The notes under the pieces: model-generated | The model's input: the letters and a program-made list of their open reading frames with translations, nothing else | Databases searched by the model: none | What the model was told of the DNA's origin: nothing | Made by a program: the position numbers and the translations under genes | Shown here: positions 18,269 to 24,741 of the stretch, piece by piece | Layout: each line of letters begins with the position of its first letter | Position numbering within the stretch: the stretch's first letter is position 1 | Assembly: GCF_947331465.1 (NCBI RefSeq) | Contig: NZ_CAMZOK010000002.1 | Location: 806,001-870,000 of the forward strand | Reading direction: 5' to 3' | DNA length: 64,000 nucleotides | Source: Shimia sp. Alg240-R146 | GTDB lineage: Bacteria; Pseudomonadota; Alphaproteobacteria; Rhodobacterales; Rhodobacteraceae

Positions 18269-19807
18269 TCAGGCCGGCAGATAGATGTTGAATCGGGCGC
18301 GCAATCGTTGATCGAGGATTGGGTCAAAACGGGCAGCGGAAGGTTCCGCGAGGATGTCTTCTTTGCGTTTGACGGCTTTGGCAATCAGATCCGGTTTGTC
18401 GCGTTCCACCCATTCTTTGGGTGAGGTTCGGTCGCCAAATGTCGGATATACATGATCTTTTTGCATGCGGCTTAGGGTGGCGTCTGTGCCGAGATAGTGG
18501 CCGGTTCCGCCAAGGCAAACTTCTTTGATTTGCTCGAGTGCCAAGGTTTCGTCGTCAACTTCGATCCCGCGCACACAGCGCAACGCTTGGCCGATAATGT
18601 CATCCCCGAGGATCAGGGATTCGTGACAAAAGCCAAGCAGAGAGGCGTGCATTCCAGCGGCTTCATACACCATGTTGAGACCGGACAGACCGGCCATCAC
18701 ATTGGAGCACATCTGTTCCCAACCGGCCTGCATATCCGGCAGTTTGCTGTCAGCGATACCTGCTGCCGCGCCGCCGGGAATGCCATAAAACTTGTGCATC
18801 TGAGCGCAACCTGCGGACAGCAGCGCTTGTTCTCCAGAGCCTCCAGTCATGGCGCCGGTGCGCAAATCCAAGCCAAACGGCCATGTGCCGAAAATTGCGG
18901 GGTGGCCGGGCTTGATGGCGTTCACATAGACGATGCCCGCGAGGCATTCCGCAACTGCCTGAACGATGGCGCCGGCGATCGTGGAGGGGGCAGTTGCGCC
19001 AGCCATGCCGGCAGAGAGCAGCAAAACGGGCATGCCGCCACGAATGCAGGCCTCCATAACTTCGCAGGATTCGGTGGCGAACTTCATCGGAGGGACGACG
19101 AAGCAATTGGAATTGCTGAGAAAAGGCCGCTCGCGCCATTTGTCTTCACCGCCTGCGATCATGTGCAACATCTCAAGCGCGTCAGGCACAAAGCTGGGGT
19201 CGGTGAATGACGTGCCGATGTGTTTGGTGGTGCCGGATGTGCAGGCGTAAATGGTGTTCAGGTCCATTTCTCTGTTGTCGAGAACGTCGCGCGCCACCAT
19301 GGGACGTTGCAGGAAGTGGATATTGTCGAGCGCGTTGGTGATGCGGGCCGCATCATGCAAGTCTTGCAGGGTGGAGTCGCGGTAGTGTTTTCCGTCGACG
19401 TCCACCATATGCACCGCGGCGCCGGCGGTGCCATAATGGACACGGTGGCCGTTGAGATGCAGATCAAATTGCGGATCTCGACCCGGCAAAGTGATGTCTT
19501 TACAAGCTTTTGCGAGGGAATCCTCAACCAGTGCTCGGGGAATTCGAATGCGGCCATCATCGCCCAACTCGGCCCCAGCAGCGGTCAAATAGTCGATGCC
19601 GGATTGGGGTGCGTCGGCGAAGCCGATTTGTTCCATAGCATCCAGCGCGGTTTCGTGTATGCGCTGCATATCACGATCGGTGAGGGGCTTATAACGGCCG
19701 CCTTCAAGACCCGCGCGGACTGGGCGGATGTCTTGCGAGAGCGGTGCTGCGCGGGAGGCGCGACGCGCGGCGCGGCCGCCGGAACGGCGGGAAACGGGTG
19801 CATTCAT
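18269..19807 (-). CDS. MttB-superfamily (trimethylamine methyltransferase family) protein, no pyrrolysine codon
   Basis: The 512-residue protein belongs to the MttB/MtgB TIM-barrel family: RDMQRIHETALDAMEQIGF, VHYGTAGAAVHMVDVDGKHYRDSTLQDLHDAARITNALDN, GHPAIFGTWPFGLDLRTGAMTGGSGEQALL, and a C-terminal GGTGHYLGTDATL and HVYPTFGDR. The frame contains no internal amber codon, so it is of the non-pyrrolysine kind, some of which demethylate glycine betaine or other quaternary amines to a corrinoid protein. No corrinoid protein gene is nearby, so the methyl acceptor is unknown. The N-terminus is Arg-rich. The control region has several unusual elements (palindrome 19990-20017, small ORF 19855-19938, inverted repeat 19829-19851). 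Confidence 0.8.
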   Translation of the reverse strand: MNAPVSRRSGGRAARRASRAAPLSQDIRPVRAGLEGGRYKPLTDRDMQRIHETALDAMEQIGFADAPQSGIDYLTAAGAELGDDGRIRIPRALVEDSLAKACKDITLPGRDPQFDLHLNGHRVHYGTAGAAVHMVDVDGKHYRDSTLQDLHDAARITNALDNIHFLQRPMVARDVLDNREMDLNTIYACTSGTTKHIGTSFTDPSFVPDALEMLHMIAGGEDKWRERPFLSNSNCFVVPPMKFATESCEVMEACIRGGMPVLLLSAGMAGATAPSTIAGAIVQAVAECLAGIVYVNAIKPGHPAIFGTWPFGLDLRTGAMTGGSGEQALLSAGCAQMHKFYGIPGGAAAGIADSKLPDMQAGWEQMCSNVMAGLSGLNMVYEAAGMHASLLGFCHESLILGDDIIGQALRCVRGIEVDDETLALEQIKEVCLGGTGHYLGTDATLSRMQKDHVYPTFGDRTSPKEWVERDKPDLIAKAVKRKEDILAEPSAARFDPILDQRLRARFNIYLPA

Positions 19808-19828
19808 GTACTTAAGGTCCTGTAAAAG

Positions 19829-19851
19829 TGTTCAAAAACGAGATTTGAACA
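19829..19851 (-). promoter_or_regulatory. Inverted repeat in the MttB-like leader
   Basis: TGTTCAAA and TTTGAACA form a perfect 8-bp repeat around seven bases. It lies between the stop of the small ORF (19855) and the MttB-like start (19807), where it could be an RNA hairpin or an operator. Confidence 0.5.
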
Positions 19852-19854
19852 GGT

Positions 19855-19938
19855 TTACGGTCGTCCACGCGCTGCACGGCCCCGGTCGGCGCCGATGGTG
19901 AGGATCACCAATTTGATTTTGCAACGAACGCCTTGCAT
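19855..19938 (-). CDS. Candidate small ORF (27 residues) ahead of the MttB-like gene
   Basis: The frame begins MQGVRCKIKLVILTIGADRG and ends ARGRP. It has a purine-rich GGAGAGAA just upstream of its ATG, a better ribosome site than that of the downstream gene. It is basic, with a short hydrophobic centre. It could be a regulatory leader peptide or a small protein. The closing Arg-rich stretch resembles in composition the N-terminus of the MttB-like protein. Expression is not shown, and the peptide has no recognised family. Confidence 0.4.
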   Translation of the reverse strand: MQGVRCKIKLVILTIGADRGRAARGRP

Positions 19939-19989
19939 GGCTTCTCTCCGTGTTGCCTCAGTGTGCGAGTCACTTGGAGAGCTGTCCAA

Positions 19990-20017
19990 CCCATTTGCGA
20001 CATATGTCGCAAACGGG
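19990..20017 (-). promoter_or_regulatory. Near-perfect palindrome, candidate operator
   Basis: TTTGCGACATATGTCGCAAA (19994-20013) is a perfect 20-bp palindrome. Flanking CCC and GGG extend it to 28 bp with one mismatched pair. It lies about 55-80 bp before the small ORF and about 190 bp before the MttB-like start, just past the stop of the upstream aminotransferase gene. A dimeric regulator is the obvious reading; which one is not known. Confidence 0.6.
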
Positions 20018-20028
20018 CCTTTCATGCG

Positions 20029-21204
20029 TTAAGATGACAGAGATTTCGCGTGATCTACCAATGTTTTCAGCGCCTTGGCAAACGTGTCGTCATCCACTGT
20101 CATGGCAACCCGTACGTGGCCATGGGCGGCGGTGCCAAAGCTTTCGCCCGGCATGGTCGCGATTCTGTGGGTGTCGAGCAAGCTGTTGGCGAAGTCTTCG
20201 CCGCTAAGGCCCGTGGCGCGCACATCGAGCATCAGGTACATCGCGCCTTGCGCAGGGATCAGTCCAACAGTGTTCTGATCCGCCAATATGTCGCGCGCAA
20301 TCTGGCGGCGACGGCGGAAGGGTGCGGCGATTTCTTCTTCAAGATCAGGGCCTTGCTCAAGCGCAAAGGCGGCTGCGTCCTGAATGAACCCGGCCACACC
20401 GTACGTGGTGTGAGTGGCCAGATTGATCAGGTGCTCAATGGCGTCCTTGGGGCCGCAGACCCAGCCGACACGGCTGCCGGTCATGGCGTGTGACTTGGAC
20501 ATCGAGCCCACAACCAAAGTGCGCTCTGCCATATCGGGCAGGCTGCGCGGGCTGATGTGTTCGCCATCCCAAACTTGAGTGTCGTAAACCTCGTCCGAGA
20601 TCAGCCAGATGTTGTTGTCGCGGCAAACGCCCGCGATTCCTTCAAGGGTTTCAGAACTGTAGACGATCCCCGTCGGGTTGTTGGGCGTGTTGATCAAGAG
20701 CGACGCCGCGCCTTTTGCTGCCTCGACCTGAATGTCTTCCGCACGCGGCTGAAAGGCGTCTTCGGCTCGGGTGCGCACCACAACAGGCTCCGCACCGACG
20801 CCGCGGATGGTACCGGGATAGGTGGCATAATACGGGTCGATATAGAGCGCGCGATCGCCGCTGTTGCAGGTTGCGACGTGGGCGGCGAACAAGCCAGCCT
20901 GACCTCCGGGTGTGATCAGGATGTTCTCGTAAGTTGTTGGAACACCAGTTCTTTCCTGAATGCGTGCTGCAACGGATTCCCGTAAGTCTTGCGTGCCTGG
21001 CACCATAGCATAGCCGGTGTGGCCGCCGCGTGCGGACCGGTCCATGGCACCGAGAATGACTGCATCCGTGCCGATGTCATGCTCGCCAATGGTGAGTTCG
21101 ATTACTGGCTCGCCGTCGGCTATCATACGGCGCGCCTTGTAAAAGACGTCCCAGCCGTCAGAGCCGCCGCCGGTGATGTGAGTGATACGTTGAGAAAGCT
21201 GCAT
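20029..21204 (-). CDS. Class I/II pyridoxal-phosphate aminotransferase
   Basis: A 391-residue fold-type I enzyme: ELTIGEHDIGTDAVIL, GHTGYAMVPGTQDLRESVA, ITPGGQAGLF, NTPNNPTGIVYS, LISDEVYDTQVW and SMSKSHAMTGSRVGWV with the PLP-binding Lys. It resembles aspartate/alanine-type aminotransferases, but the substrate cannot be assigned. The start at 21204 (MQLSQRITHITGGG) is chosen because AGGGGG precedes it; the frame extends upstream to 21249. It is separated from the MttB-like gene by a regulated leader, so the two are not simply one operon. Confidence 0.85.
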   Translation of the reverse strand: MQLSQRITHITGGGSDGWDVFYKARRMIADGEPVIELTIGEHDIGTDAVILGAMDRSARGGHTGYAMVPGTQDLRESVAARIQERTGVPTTYENILITPGGQAGLFAAHVATCNSGDRALYIDPYYATYPGTIRGVGAEPVVVRTRAEDAFQPRAEDIQVEAAKGAASLLINTPNNPTGIVYSSETLEGIAGVCRDNNIWLISDEVYDTQVWDGEHISPRSLPDMAERTLVVGSMSKSHAMTGSRVGWVCGPKDAIEHLINLATHTTYGVAGFIQDAAAFALEQGPDLEEEIAAPFRRRRQIARDILADQNTVGLIPAQGAMYLMLDVRATGLSGEDFANSLLDTHRIATMPGESFGTAAHGHVRVAMTVDDDTFAKALKTLVDHAKSLSS

Positions 21205-21316
21205 TTTTTGGCCCCCTGAAGTCCTGTTTGCCGGAGTGGTGACACCCAAAGAAGGGGTGCGTCAAATGCAATTCTGTGATGGTGGTCATATTCGAGGCGT
21301 GGATGTCGTTTGAAGT

Positions 21317-21356
21317 GTCGGTATTGCGTCGGCAACGCGGAGGCAACGCGACGGTG
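21317..21356 (+). repeat. Short dispersed motif, copy 1 (GTCGGTATTGCGTCGG type)
   Basis: GTCGGTATTGCGTCGGCA followed by two copies of GGCAACGCG and then ACGGTG. The same order of words (GTCGGTTTTGCGTCGGTA, CGCGACGGTG) recurs at 53063-53093, also in a non-coding gap. Confidence 0.45.
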
Positions 21357-21425
21357 CCGTTTGAGGGGACTTGGCCCGTTGACGGGCGCGAGTTCGCTTA
21401 AAGGTTTTGTAGACCAAAAAGAATT

Positions 21426-21902
21426 TCAGGTGAGGCTGTCTGGCGAGTCGCCAAGCAGAAACCGAGGCCCTTGGCCGCGGCGCTGCATACGGTCGTCTTT
21501 GTTGTAAAGTTTGCAGTTGGTCAGGCTCAGGCAGCCGCAACCGATGCAGCCGTCGAGTTTGTCGCGCAGCGCTTGCATCTGCGCGATGCGGGCGTCGAGT
21601 TCCGTGCGGAAGAGGTTTGAGAGGTTTTCCCAGTCCGCTTTGTTGGGGGTGCGGTTTTCCGGCAGACGCTGAAGGGCGGCGCGAATTTCGGCGATGGAGA
21701 ACCCCATACCCTGAGTGATCATCACGAAGCTGAGGCGGCGAATGTCGCTGCGGGCGTAACGGCGTTGACCGGTGTCTGTTCGGTCGGGGAAAACCAGCCC
21801 TTGGTCTTCGTAGTATCGGATAGCCGAAACAGCGAGCCCTGTGCGGTCGGCAATTGATCCGATGGTGAGGCCGGTGGGGCGCAGGCGAAGATGTTTTTTC
21901 AT
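21426..21902 (-). CDS. soxR: Redox-sensing MerR-family activator SoxR
   Basis: The 158-residue protein has an N-terminal MerR winged helix (LTIGSIADRTGLAVSAIRYYEDQGLV, RRYARSDIRRL) and a dimerisation helix, followed by the SoxR [2Fe-2S] cluster motif CIGCGCLSLTNC. Oxidation of the cluster by redox-active compounds or superoxide turns SoxR into an activator. It is divergent from the VOC/EamA pair, with a near-canonical SoxR box between them. Confidence 0.92.
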   Translation of the reverse strand: MKKHLRLRPTGLTIGSIADRTGLAVSAIRYYEDQGLVFPDRTDTGQRRYARSDIRRLSFVMITQGMGFSIAEIRAALQRLPENRTPNKADWENLSNLFRTELDARIAQMQALRDKLDGCIGCGCLSLTNCKLYNKDDRMQRRGQGPRFLLGDSPDSLT

Positions 21903-21932
21903 GAGATACTGTTTTTGTTAAATAAAAAGTTG

Positions 21933-21963
21933 TTGAGCTAAAGTTAACTTGAGGAATTAGGCT
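21933..21963 (+). promoter_or_regulatory. SoxR box within a MerR-type promoter
   Basis: The 18-mer GCTAAAGTTAACTTGAGG (21937-21954) matches the enterobacterial soxS operator CCTCAAGTTAACTTGAGG at 16 of 18 positions. It sits between TTGAGC (-35, 21933-21938) and TAGGCT (-10, 21958-21963) with a 19-bp spacer, the overlong spacing typical of MerR-family promoters. Confidence 0.85.
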
Positions 21964-21997
21964 GTGTCCATCGAATATTTCTTAAAGGACAAGAGCA

Positions 21998-22372
21998 ATG
22001 AGACTTGAACATGTGAACTTGTGTGTACGCGATCCAAAAGCGACGGCGGCAATTCTGTGTGAACTGTTTGGATGGCACGTGCGTTGGGAAGGTGAGGCCA
22101 AGGACAACGGGTACACTGTGCACGTCGGCGATGACGAAAGCTATTTGGCGGTCTATGCGCCTGCGGTGGCGTTGAAACCCGAGGCCGAGCGTTATCGGCA
22201 TGTGGCCGGGTTGAACCACATCGGCGTGGTTGTCGATGACTTGGCAGCGGTAGAAGCGCGTGTCAAAGCAGCCGGATACCAACCACACAGCCATGGCGAT
22301 TACGAACCGGGCTTGCGGTTCTATTTCGACGGGCCAGAAGGCATCGAATATGAGGTCGTGAGCTATGACTGA
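21998..22372 (+). CDS. VOC-superfamily (glyoxalase/bleomycin-resistance type) protein
   Basis: The 124-residue protein has two beta-alpha-beta-beta-beta halves. It opens MRLEHVNLCVRDPKATAAIL, with GLNHIGVVVDDLAAVEARVKAAGY starting the second half and GIEYEVVSYD at the end. Conserved His and Glu residues at the strand positions (His5, His about 70, Glu near the C-terminus) are consistent with metal binding. The reaction is unknown. As first gene of the SoxR-controlled unit it may bind or modify a redox-active toxin. Confidence 0.8.
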   Translation: MRLEHVNLCVRDPKATAAILCELFGWHVRWEGEAKDNGYTVHVGDDESYLAVYAPAVALKPEAERYRHVAGLNHIGVVVDDLAAVEARVKAAGYQPHSHGDYEPGLRFYFDGPEGIEYEVVSYD

Positions 22373-23381
22373 GGCGAGGAGTGTGGGCCCTGTGGGGCTG
22401 CTCTTGTGGTGTGGCACGTTGTTGGGCGTGTCATTTCCACTGGGCAAGGTAGCAGCGGGCGCCGGTGTGCCGCCGGTGATGTGGGCGTTGCTGGTGTCGG
22501 TGGGGGCGAGCCTGTCGTTGATGCCGTTTCTCGCCGCGAGAGGCTTGTTGCGGCTGCCACGCGGCAAAATGCTGCGCTATGTGGTGATTTCCGGCCTGAT
22601 CAGCTTTGCCGGGATCAACCTGATGATCTTTGGGCTGGTGCCCAAGGTGGGCGCGGGGCAGGTGGGCATGATGTTTGCGTTGTCGCCCGTGGCAACACTT
22701 GCTGTGTCTTTGATGTTTGGCATGAAAGCCCCAAACGGCCTTGGGATTGCAGGGATCTGCGTTGGTCTTGTAGGGGCCCTCATGGTGGCTTTTGGCCGTG
22801 GCGGCGTGGACGGGACGTTGGTCTGGTCGCTTCTGGCACTGTCCATTCCGTTGGTTCTGGCGGTGGGCAATGTCTATCGCACGCTGGATTGGCCTGCAGG
22901 GGCGCATCCGATGGCGCTGGCTTTCTGGGCGCATCTCGTGGCGGTGTTGGCGTTGATCGGCGTGCAAGTTGTGCGCGGTGAGGGCCTGCCACTGGAGGAA
23001 ATCCAGAAGGTGCCGGGGGCCGCAATGGTGCAACTGGCGGCGGCGGCGCTGACCTTTCCTGCCTATTTCAAGCTGCAAAAGATTGGGGGGCCTGTGTTGC
23101 TGAGCCAGATCGGCTATGTCGCGGCAGCGATCGGGCTGCTGAGCGCTGTGGTGTTTTTGGGGGAACACTATGGACCGCTCAGCTGGGTTGGGGCCGGCGT
23201 GACGGCGGTGGGCATCGCGCTGACGATACTTGCGCAAACCGGAGCAAAGCTGCGCTTGCCATTGGGGCGACGTACGCGCGCACGGTTGTGGAGCAGGCGA
23301 CAGATCACACGGGTGCCGCAGCAGGCAACGTTATTGGCTGCGCGGCGGCAGGCTGTTCTGAAGTTTCTTAGTCAGTCCTGA
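22365..23381 (+). CDS. DMT-superfamily (EamA) transporter
   Basis: The 338-residue protein has about ten hydrophobic helices in two EamA repeats. It begins MTEARSVGPVGLLLWCGTLLGVSFPLGKVAAG and overlaps the VOC gene by 8 bp, so the two are translationally linked. The basic tail after about residue 300 (GRRTRARLWSRRQ...) is longer than usual, and its last dozen codons are antisense to the end of the YjbR gene inside the duplicated segment, so the natural C-terminus may have been altered by that duplication. It probably exports a metabolite or toxin under SoxR control. Confidence 0.85.
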   Translation: MTEARSVGPVGLLLWCGTLLGVSFPLGKVAAGAGVPPVMWALLVSVGASLSLMPFLAARGLLRLPRGKMLRYVVISGLISFAGINLMIFGLVPKVGAGQVGMMFALSPVATLAVSLMFGMKAPNGLGIAGICVGLVGALMVAFGRGGVDGTLVWSLLALSIPLVLAVGNVYRTLDWPAGAHPMALAFWAHLVAVLALIGVQVVRGEGLPLEEIQKVPGAAMVQLAAAALTFPAYFKLQKIGGPVLLSQIGYVAAAIGLLSAVVFLGEHYGPLSWVGAGVTAVGIALTILAQTGAKLRLPLGRRTRARLWSRRQITRVPQQATLLAARRQAVLKFLSQS

Positions 23382-23678
23382 GCGCACAATGTCATAGGAG
23401 ACCGTAAGGCGGTGGCGGAGTTCTTCTTCGTCACCGTCTAGCGGGATGTTGATCCAGCTGCGGTGGAAGTATTTCGCTTTTGAGCCGACGCCGGCATCAA
23501 TCAGCATTTGCGCGGTCTCGATGCTGTCTGTCTTCACGGAGACGCCGGGCGTGGCTGATCCCATGCTGGCGAACATTTTGCCACCGACTTTCCACGCATC
23601 ATGACCTCCGCCCCAAGGATCGGAGAGGTCAGCGCCTGGAAATGTGGCGCAGATGGTGTTGACGAGGTCTCGGCTCAT
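23331..23678 (-). CDS. MmcQ/YjbR family DNA-binding protein, copy 1
   Basis: The 115-residue protein (MSRDLVNTICATFPGADLSDPWG, VGGKMFASMG, SKAKYFHRSWINIPLDGD, LRHRLTVSYDIVRSGLTKKL) has the CyaY-like fold of the YjbR/MmcQ family, whose members bind DNA non-specifically. The internal ATG at 23678 gives the normal family start; the frame is open further upstream. It differs from copy 2 only at Leu versus Gln in the INIP(L/Q)DGD segment and in its last residues (PPRSQ). It overlaps the 3' end of the convergent EamA gene by 51 bp. Confidence 0.8.
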   Translation of the reverse strand: MSRDLVNTICATFPGADLSDPWGGGHDAWKVGGKMFASMGSATPGVSVKTDSIETAQMLIDAGVGSKAKYFHRSWINIPLDGDEEELRHRLTVSYDIVRSGLTKKLQNSLPPRSQ

Positions 23679-23736
23679 GCTGTGAGGATGGGTCAGAGCG
23701 TCATGTGCGTCAACGCCCAAATGGACATGCTTGATC
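23341..23736. repeat. Duplicated segment, copy 1 (about 395 bp, direct repeat)
   Basis: This segment is repeated at 24167-24563 in the same orientation, offset 826 bp. By eye I count about 14 substitutions and one inserted A, roughly 96 percent identity. It covers nearly the whole YjbR gene and its upstream region, and the end of the EamA gene. Confidence 0.9.
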
Positions 23737-23870
23737 TTCGAATTTGCACGGTTGGCAAGGCAAAGACGGGAGTGCGGCAGGACTTTAATGTCTTGGGGAG
23801 GGGGCGTGCTTGCCAGCACAACTTTGTGATGCAAAACTAGGCTTTAGGAAGGCAAACTGAGGAGGCAGTC

Positions 23871-24149
23871 GTGGGGAAACCGCTGACAAAAGACAGTAAA
23901 ATGGAATGTAGTCGCCACGGTTTGCGTAGGCCTGCCTTTATTTGCAGTCATTTGCAGCACGGGCGCGGTATCGGCTTCTTTGAGGGCGACGGCGACGATC
24001 CAGAATGGCCGTTTCGTAGCGCGTGGTGCCGGAGCTGCAATGACGTCTTCGAAGAGCAAGGCGCGTGGAATGATGTTTCTGAGGGCCACGCAAGAATCAT
24101 GGCTATCTGTGAAGGGTGTCTTGAGGAGATCGAGGCGCGCAACCGCTAA
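23871..24149 (+). CDS. Small cysteine-rich protein of unknown function between the YjbR copies
   Basis: The 92-residue protein starts at GTG, supported by GAGGAGG six bases upstream. It contains Cys/His pairs (MECSRHG, FICSHLQHG) and two CxxC motifs (WCRSCNDVF and ICEGCLEEI), a pattern of a zinc-binding fold. Trp-rich acidic segments (EGDGDDPEWPF) lie between. I do not recognise the family. It is encoded on the opposite strand to both flanking YjbR copies, so it is either the unit around which the duplication happened or part of the original locus. Confidence 0.65.
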   Translation: MGKPLTKDSKMECSRHGLRRPAFICSHLQHGRGIGFFEGDGDDPEWPFRSAWCRSCNDVFEEQGAWNDVSEGHARIMAICEGCLEEIEARNR

Positions 24150-24153
24150 GATG

Positions 24154-24504
24154 TCAGGTTGTTTCGCGCGGCGGCAGGCTATTCTGAAGTTTCTTGGTCA
24201 GTCCTGAACGCACAATGTCATAGGAGACCGTAAGGCGGTGGCGGAGTTCTTCTTCGTCACCGTCCTGTGGTATGTTGATCCAGCTGCGGTGGAAGTATTT
24301 CGCTTTTGAGCCGACGCCGGCATCAATCAGCATTTGCGCGGTCTCGATACTGTCTGTCTTCACGGAGACGCCGGGCGTGGCTGATCCCATGCTGGCGAAC
24401 ATTTTACCACCGACTTTCCACGCATCATGACCTCCGCCCCAAGGATCGGAGAGGTCAGCGCCTGGAAACGTGGCGCAGATGGTGTTTACGAGGTCGCGGC
24501 TCAT
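24154..24504 (-). CDS. MmcQ/YjbR family DNA-binding protein, copy 2
   Basis: The 116-residue protein is nearly identical to the product of 23331-23678: it has Gln instead of Leu in NIPQDGD and ends PPRETT. Most nucleotide differences between the copies are silent, so both seem to be kept under protein-level constraint or by gene conversion. The stop is five bases from that of the convergent 92-residue gene. It is divergent from the cysS leader region; the frame is open to a further ATG at 24555. Confidence 0.8.
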   Translation of the reverse strand: MSRDLVNTICATFPGADLSDPWGGGHDAWKVGGKMFASMGSATPGVSVKTDSIETAQMLIDAGVGSKAKYFHRSWINIPQDGDEEELRHRLTVSYDIVRSGLTKKLQNSLPPRETT

Positions 24505-24563
24505 GCTGCGAGGATGGGTCAGAGCGTCATGTGCGTCAACGCCCAAAATGGACATGCTTGACC
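24167..24563. repeat. Duplicated segment, copy 2
   Basis: Direct repeat of 23341-23736. Its right end, CTTGACCT, falls exactly on the -35 of the likely cysS-leader promoter; copy 1 has CTTGATCT at the same place. Confidence 0.9.
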
Positions 24564-24586
24564 TGAACCTATGCGCGGCCTACGGT
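24558..24586 (+). promoter_or_regulatory. Putative promoter of the cysS-cimA operon (leaderless transcript)
   Basis: TTGACC (24558-24563) and TACGGT (24581-24586) are 17 bp apart. The expected start point, six to eight bases on, coincides with the ATG of the leader peptide at 24594, which has no ribosome site. Leaderless starts are known for trpL of alphaproteobacteria. The -10 is weak. Confidence 0.45.
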
Positions 24587-24593
24587 CGCCATC

Positions 24594-24638
24594 ATGAACA
24601 AAGCACGCACCATTATTATCTGCTGCATTACCTGCTGA
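24594..24638 (+). CDS. Candidate Cys/Ile leader peptide of the cysS-cimA operon
   Basis: A 14-codon frame encodes MNKARTIIICCITC. The last eight codons read ATT ATT ATC TGC TGC ATT ACC TGC: four Ile, three Cys and one Thr. The operon behind it encodes cysteinyl-tRNA synthetase and citramalate synthase of the isoleucine pathway. The stop codon lies inside a stem. There is no Shine-Dalgarno, consistent with a start at the 5' end of the transcript. The composition is what a ribosome-stalling attenuator would need; translation has not been shown. Confidence 0.6.
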   Translation: MNKARTIIICCITC

Positions 24639-24736
24639 CATCGTCAGGCGGGCCGTTCCTCTATTCCAATAAAGTCTCAGAGTTGCTAAGCCCGCCACGG
24701 ATAAACCGCGCGTGCCAACCCTGTGTGCTGAGGAGC
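24631..24736 (+). promoter_or_regulatory. cysS: Candidate translational attenuator upstream of cysS
   Basis: Three pairings can be read. Stem 1:2 joins 24631-24639 (including the last leader codons and stop) with 24643-24652, nine pairs with one bulged G. Stem 2:3 joins GGCGGGC (24647-24653) with GCCCGCC (24690-24696), seven perfect pairs, and excludes 1:2. An anti-Shine-Dalgarno, GTTCCTC (24655-24661), is complementary to GAGGAGC (24730-24736), the cysS ribosome site, and lies in the loop of 2:3. Stalling on Ile or Cys codons would favour 2:3 and leave the ribosome site open. No T-tract terminator is present. Confidence 0.5.
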
Positions 24737-24741
24737 CACTT

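Noticed and set aside
18269-19807. Pyrrolysine-containing MttB
   Set aside because: The frame has no in-frame TAG and no pyl genes are present, so it is the non-pyrrolysine kind.
24594-24741. Classical Rho-independent terminator in the cysS leader
   Set aside because: The GGCGGGC/GCCCGCC stem is not followed by a T run, so translational control is more likely than transcription termination.
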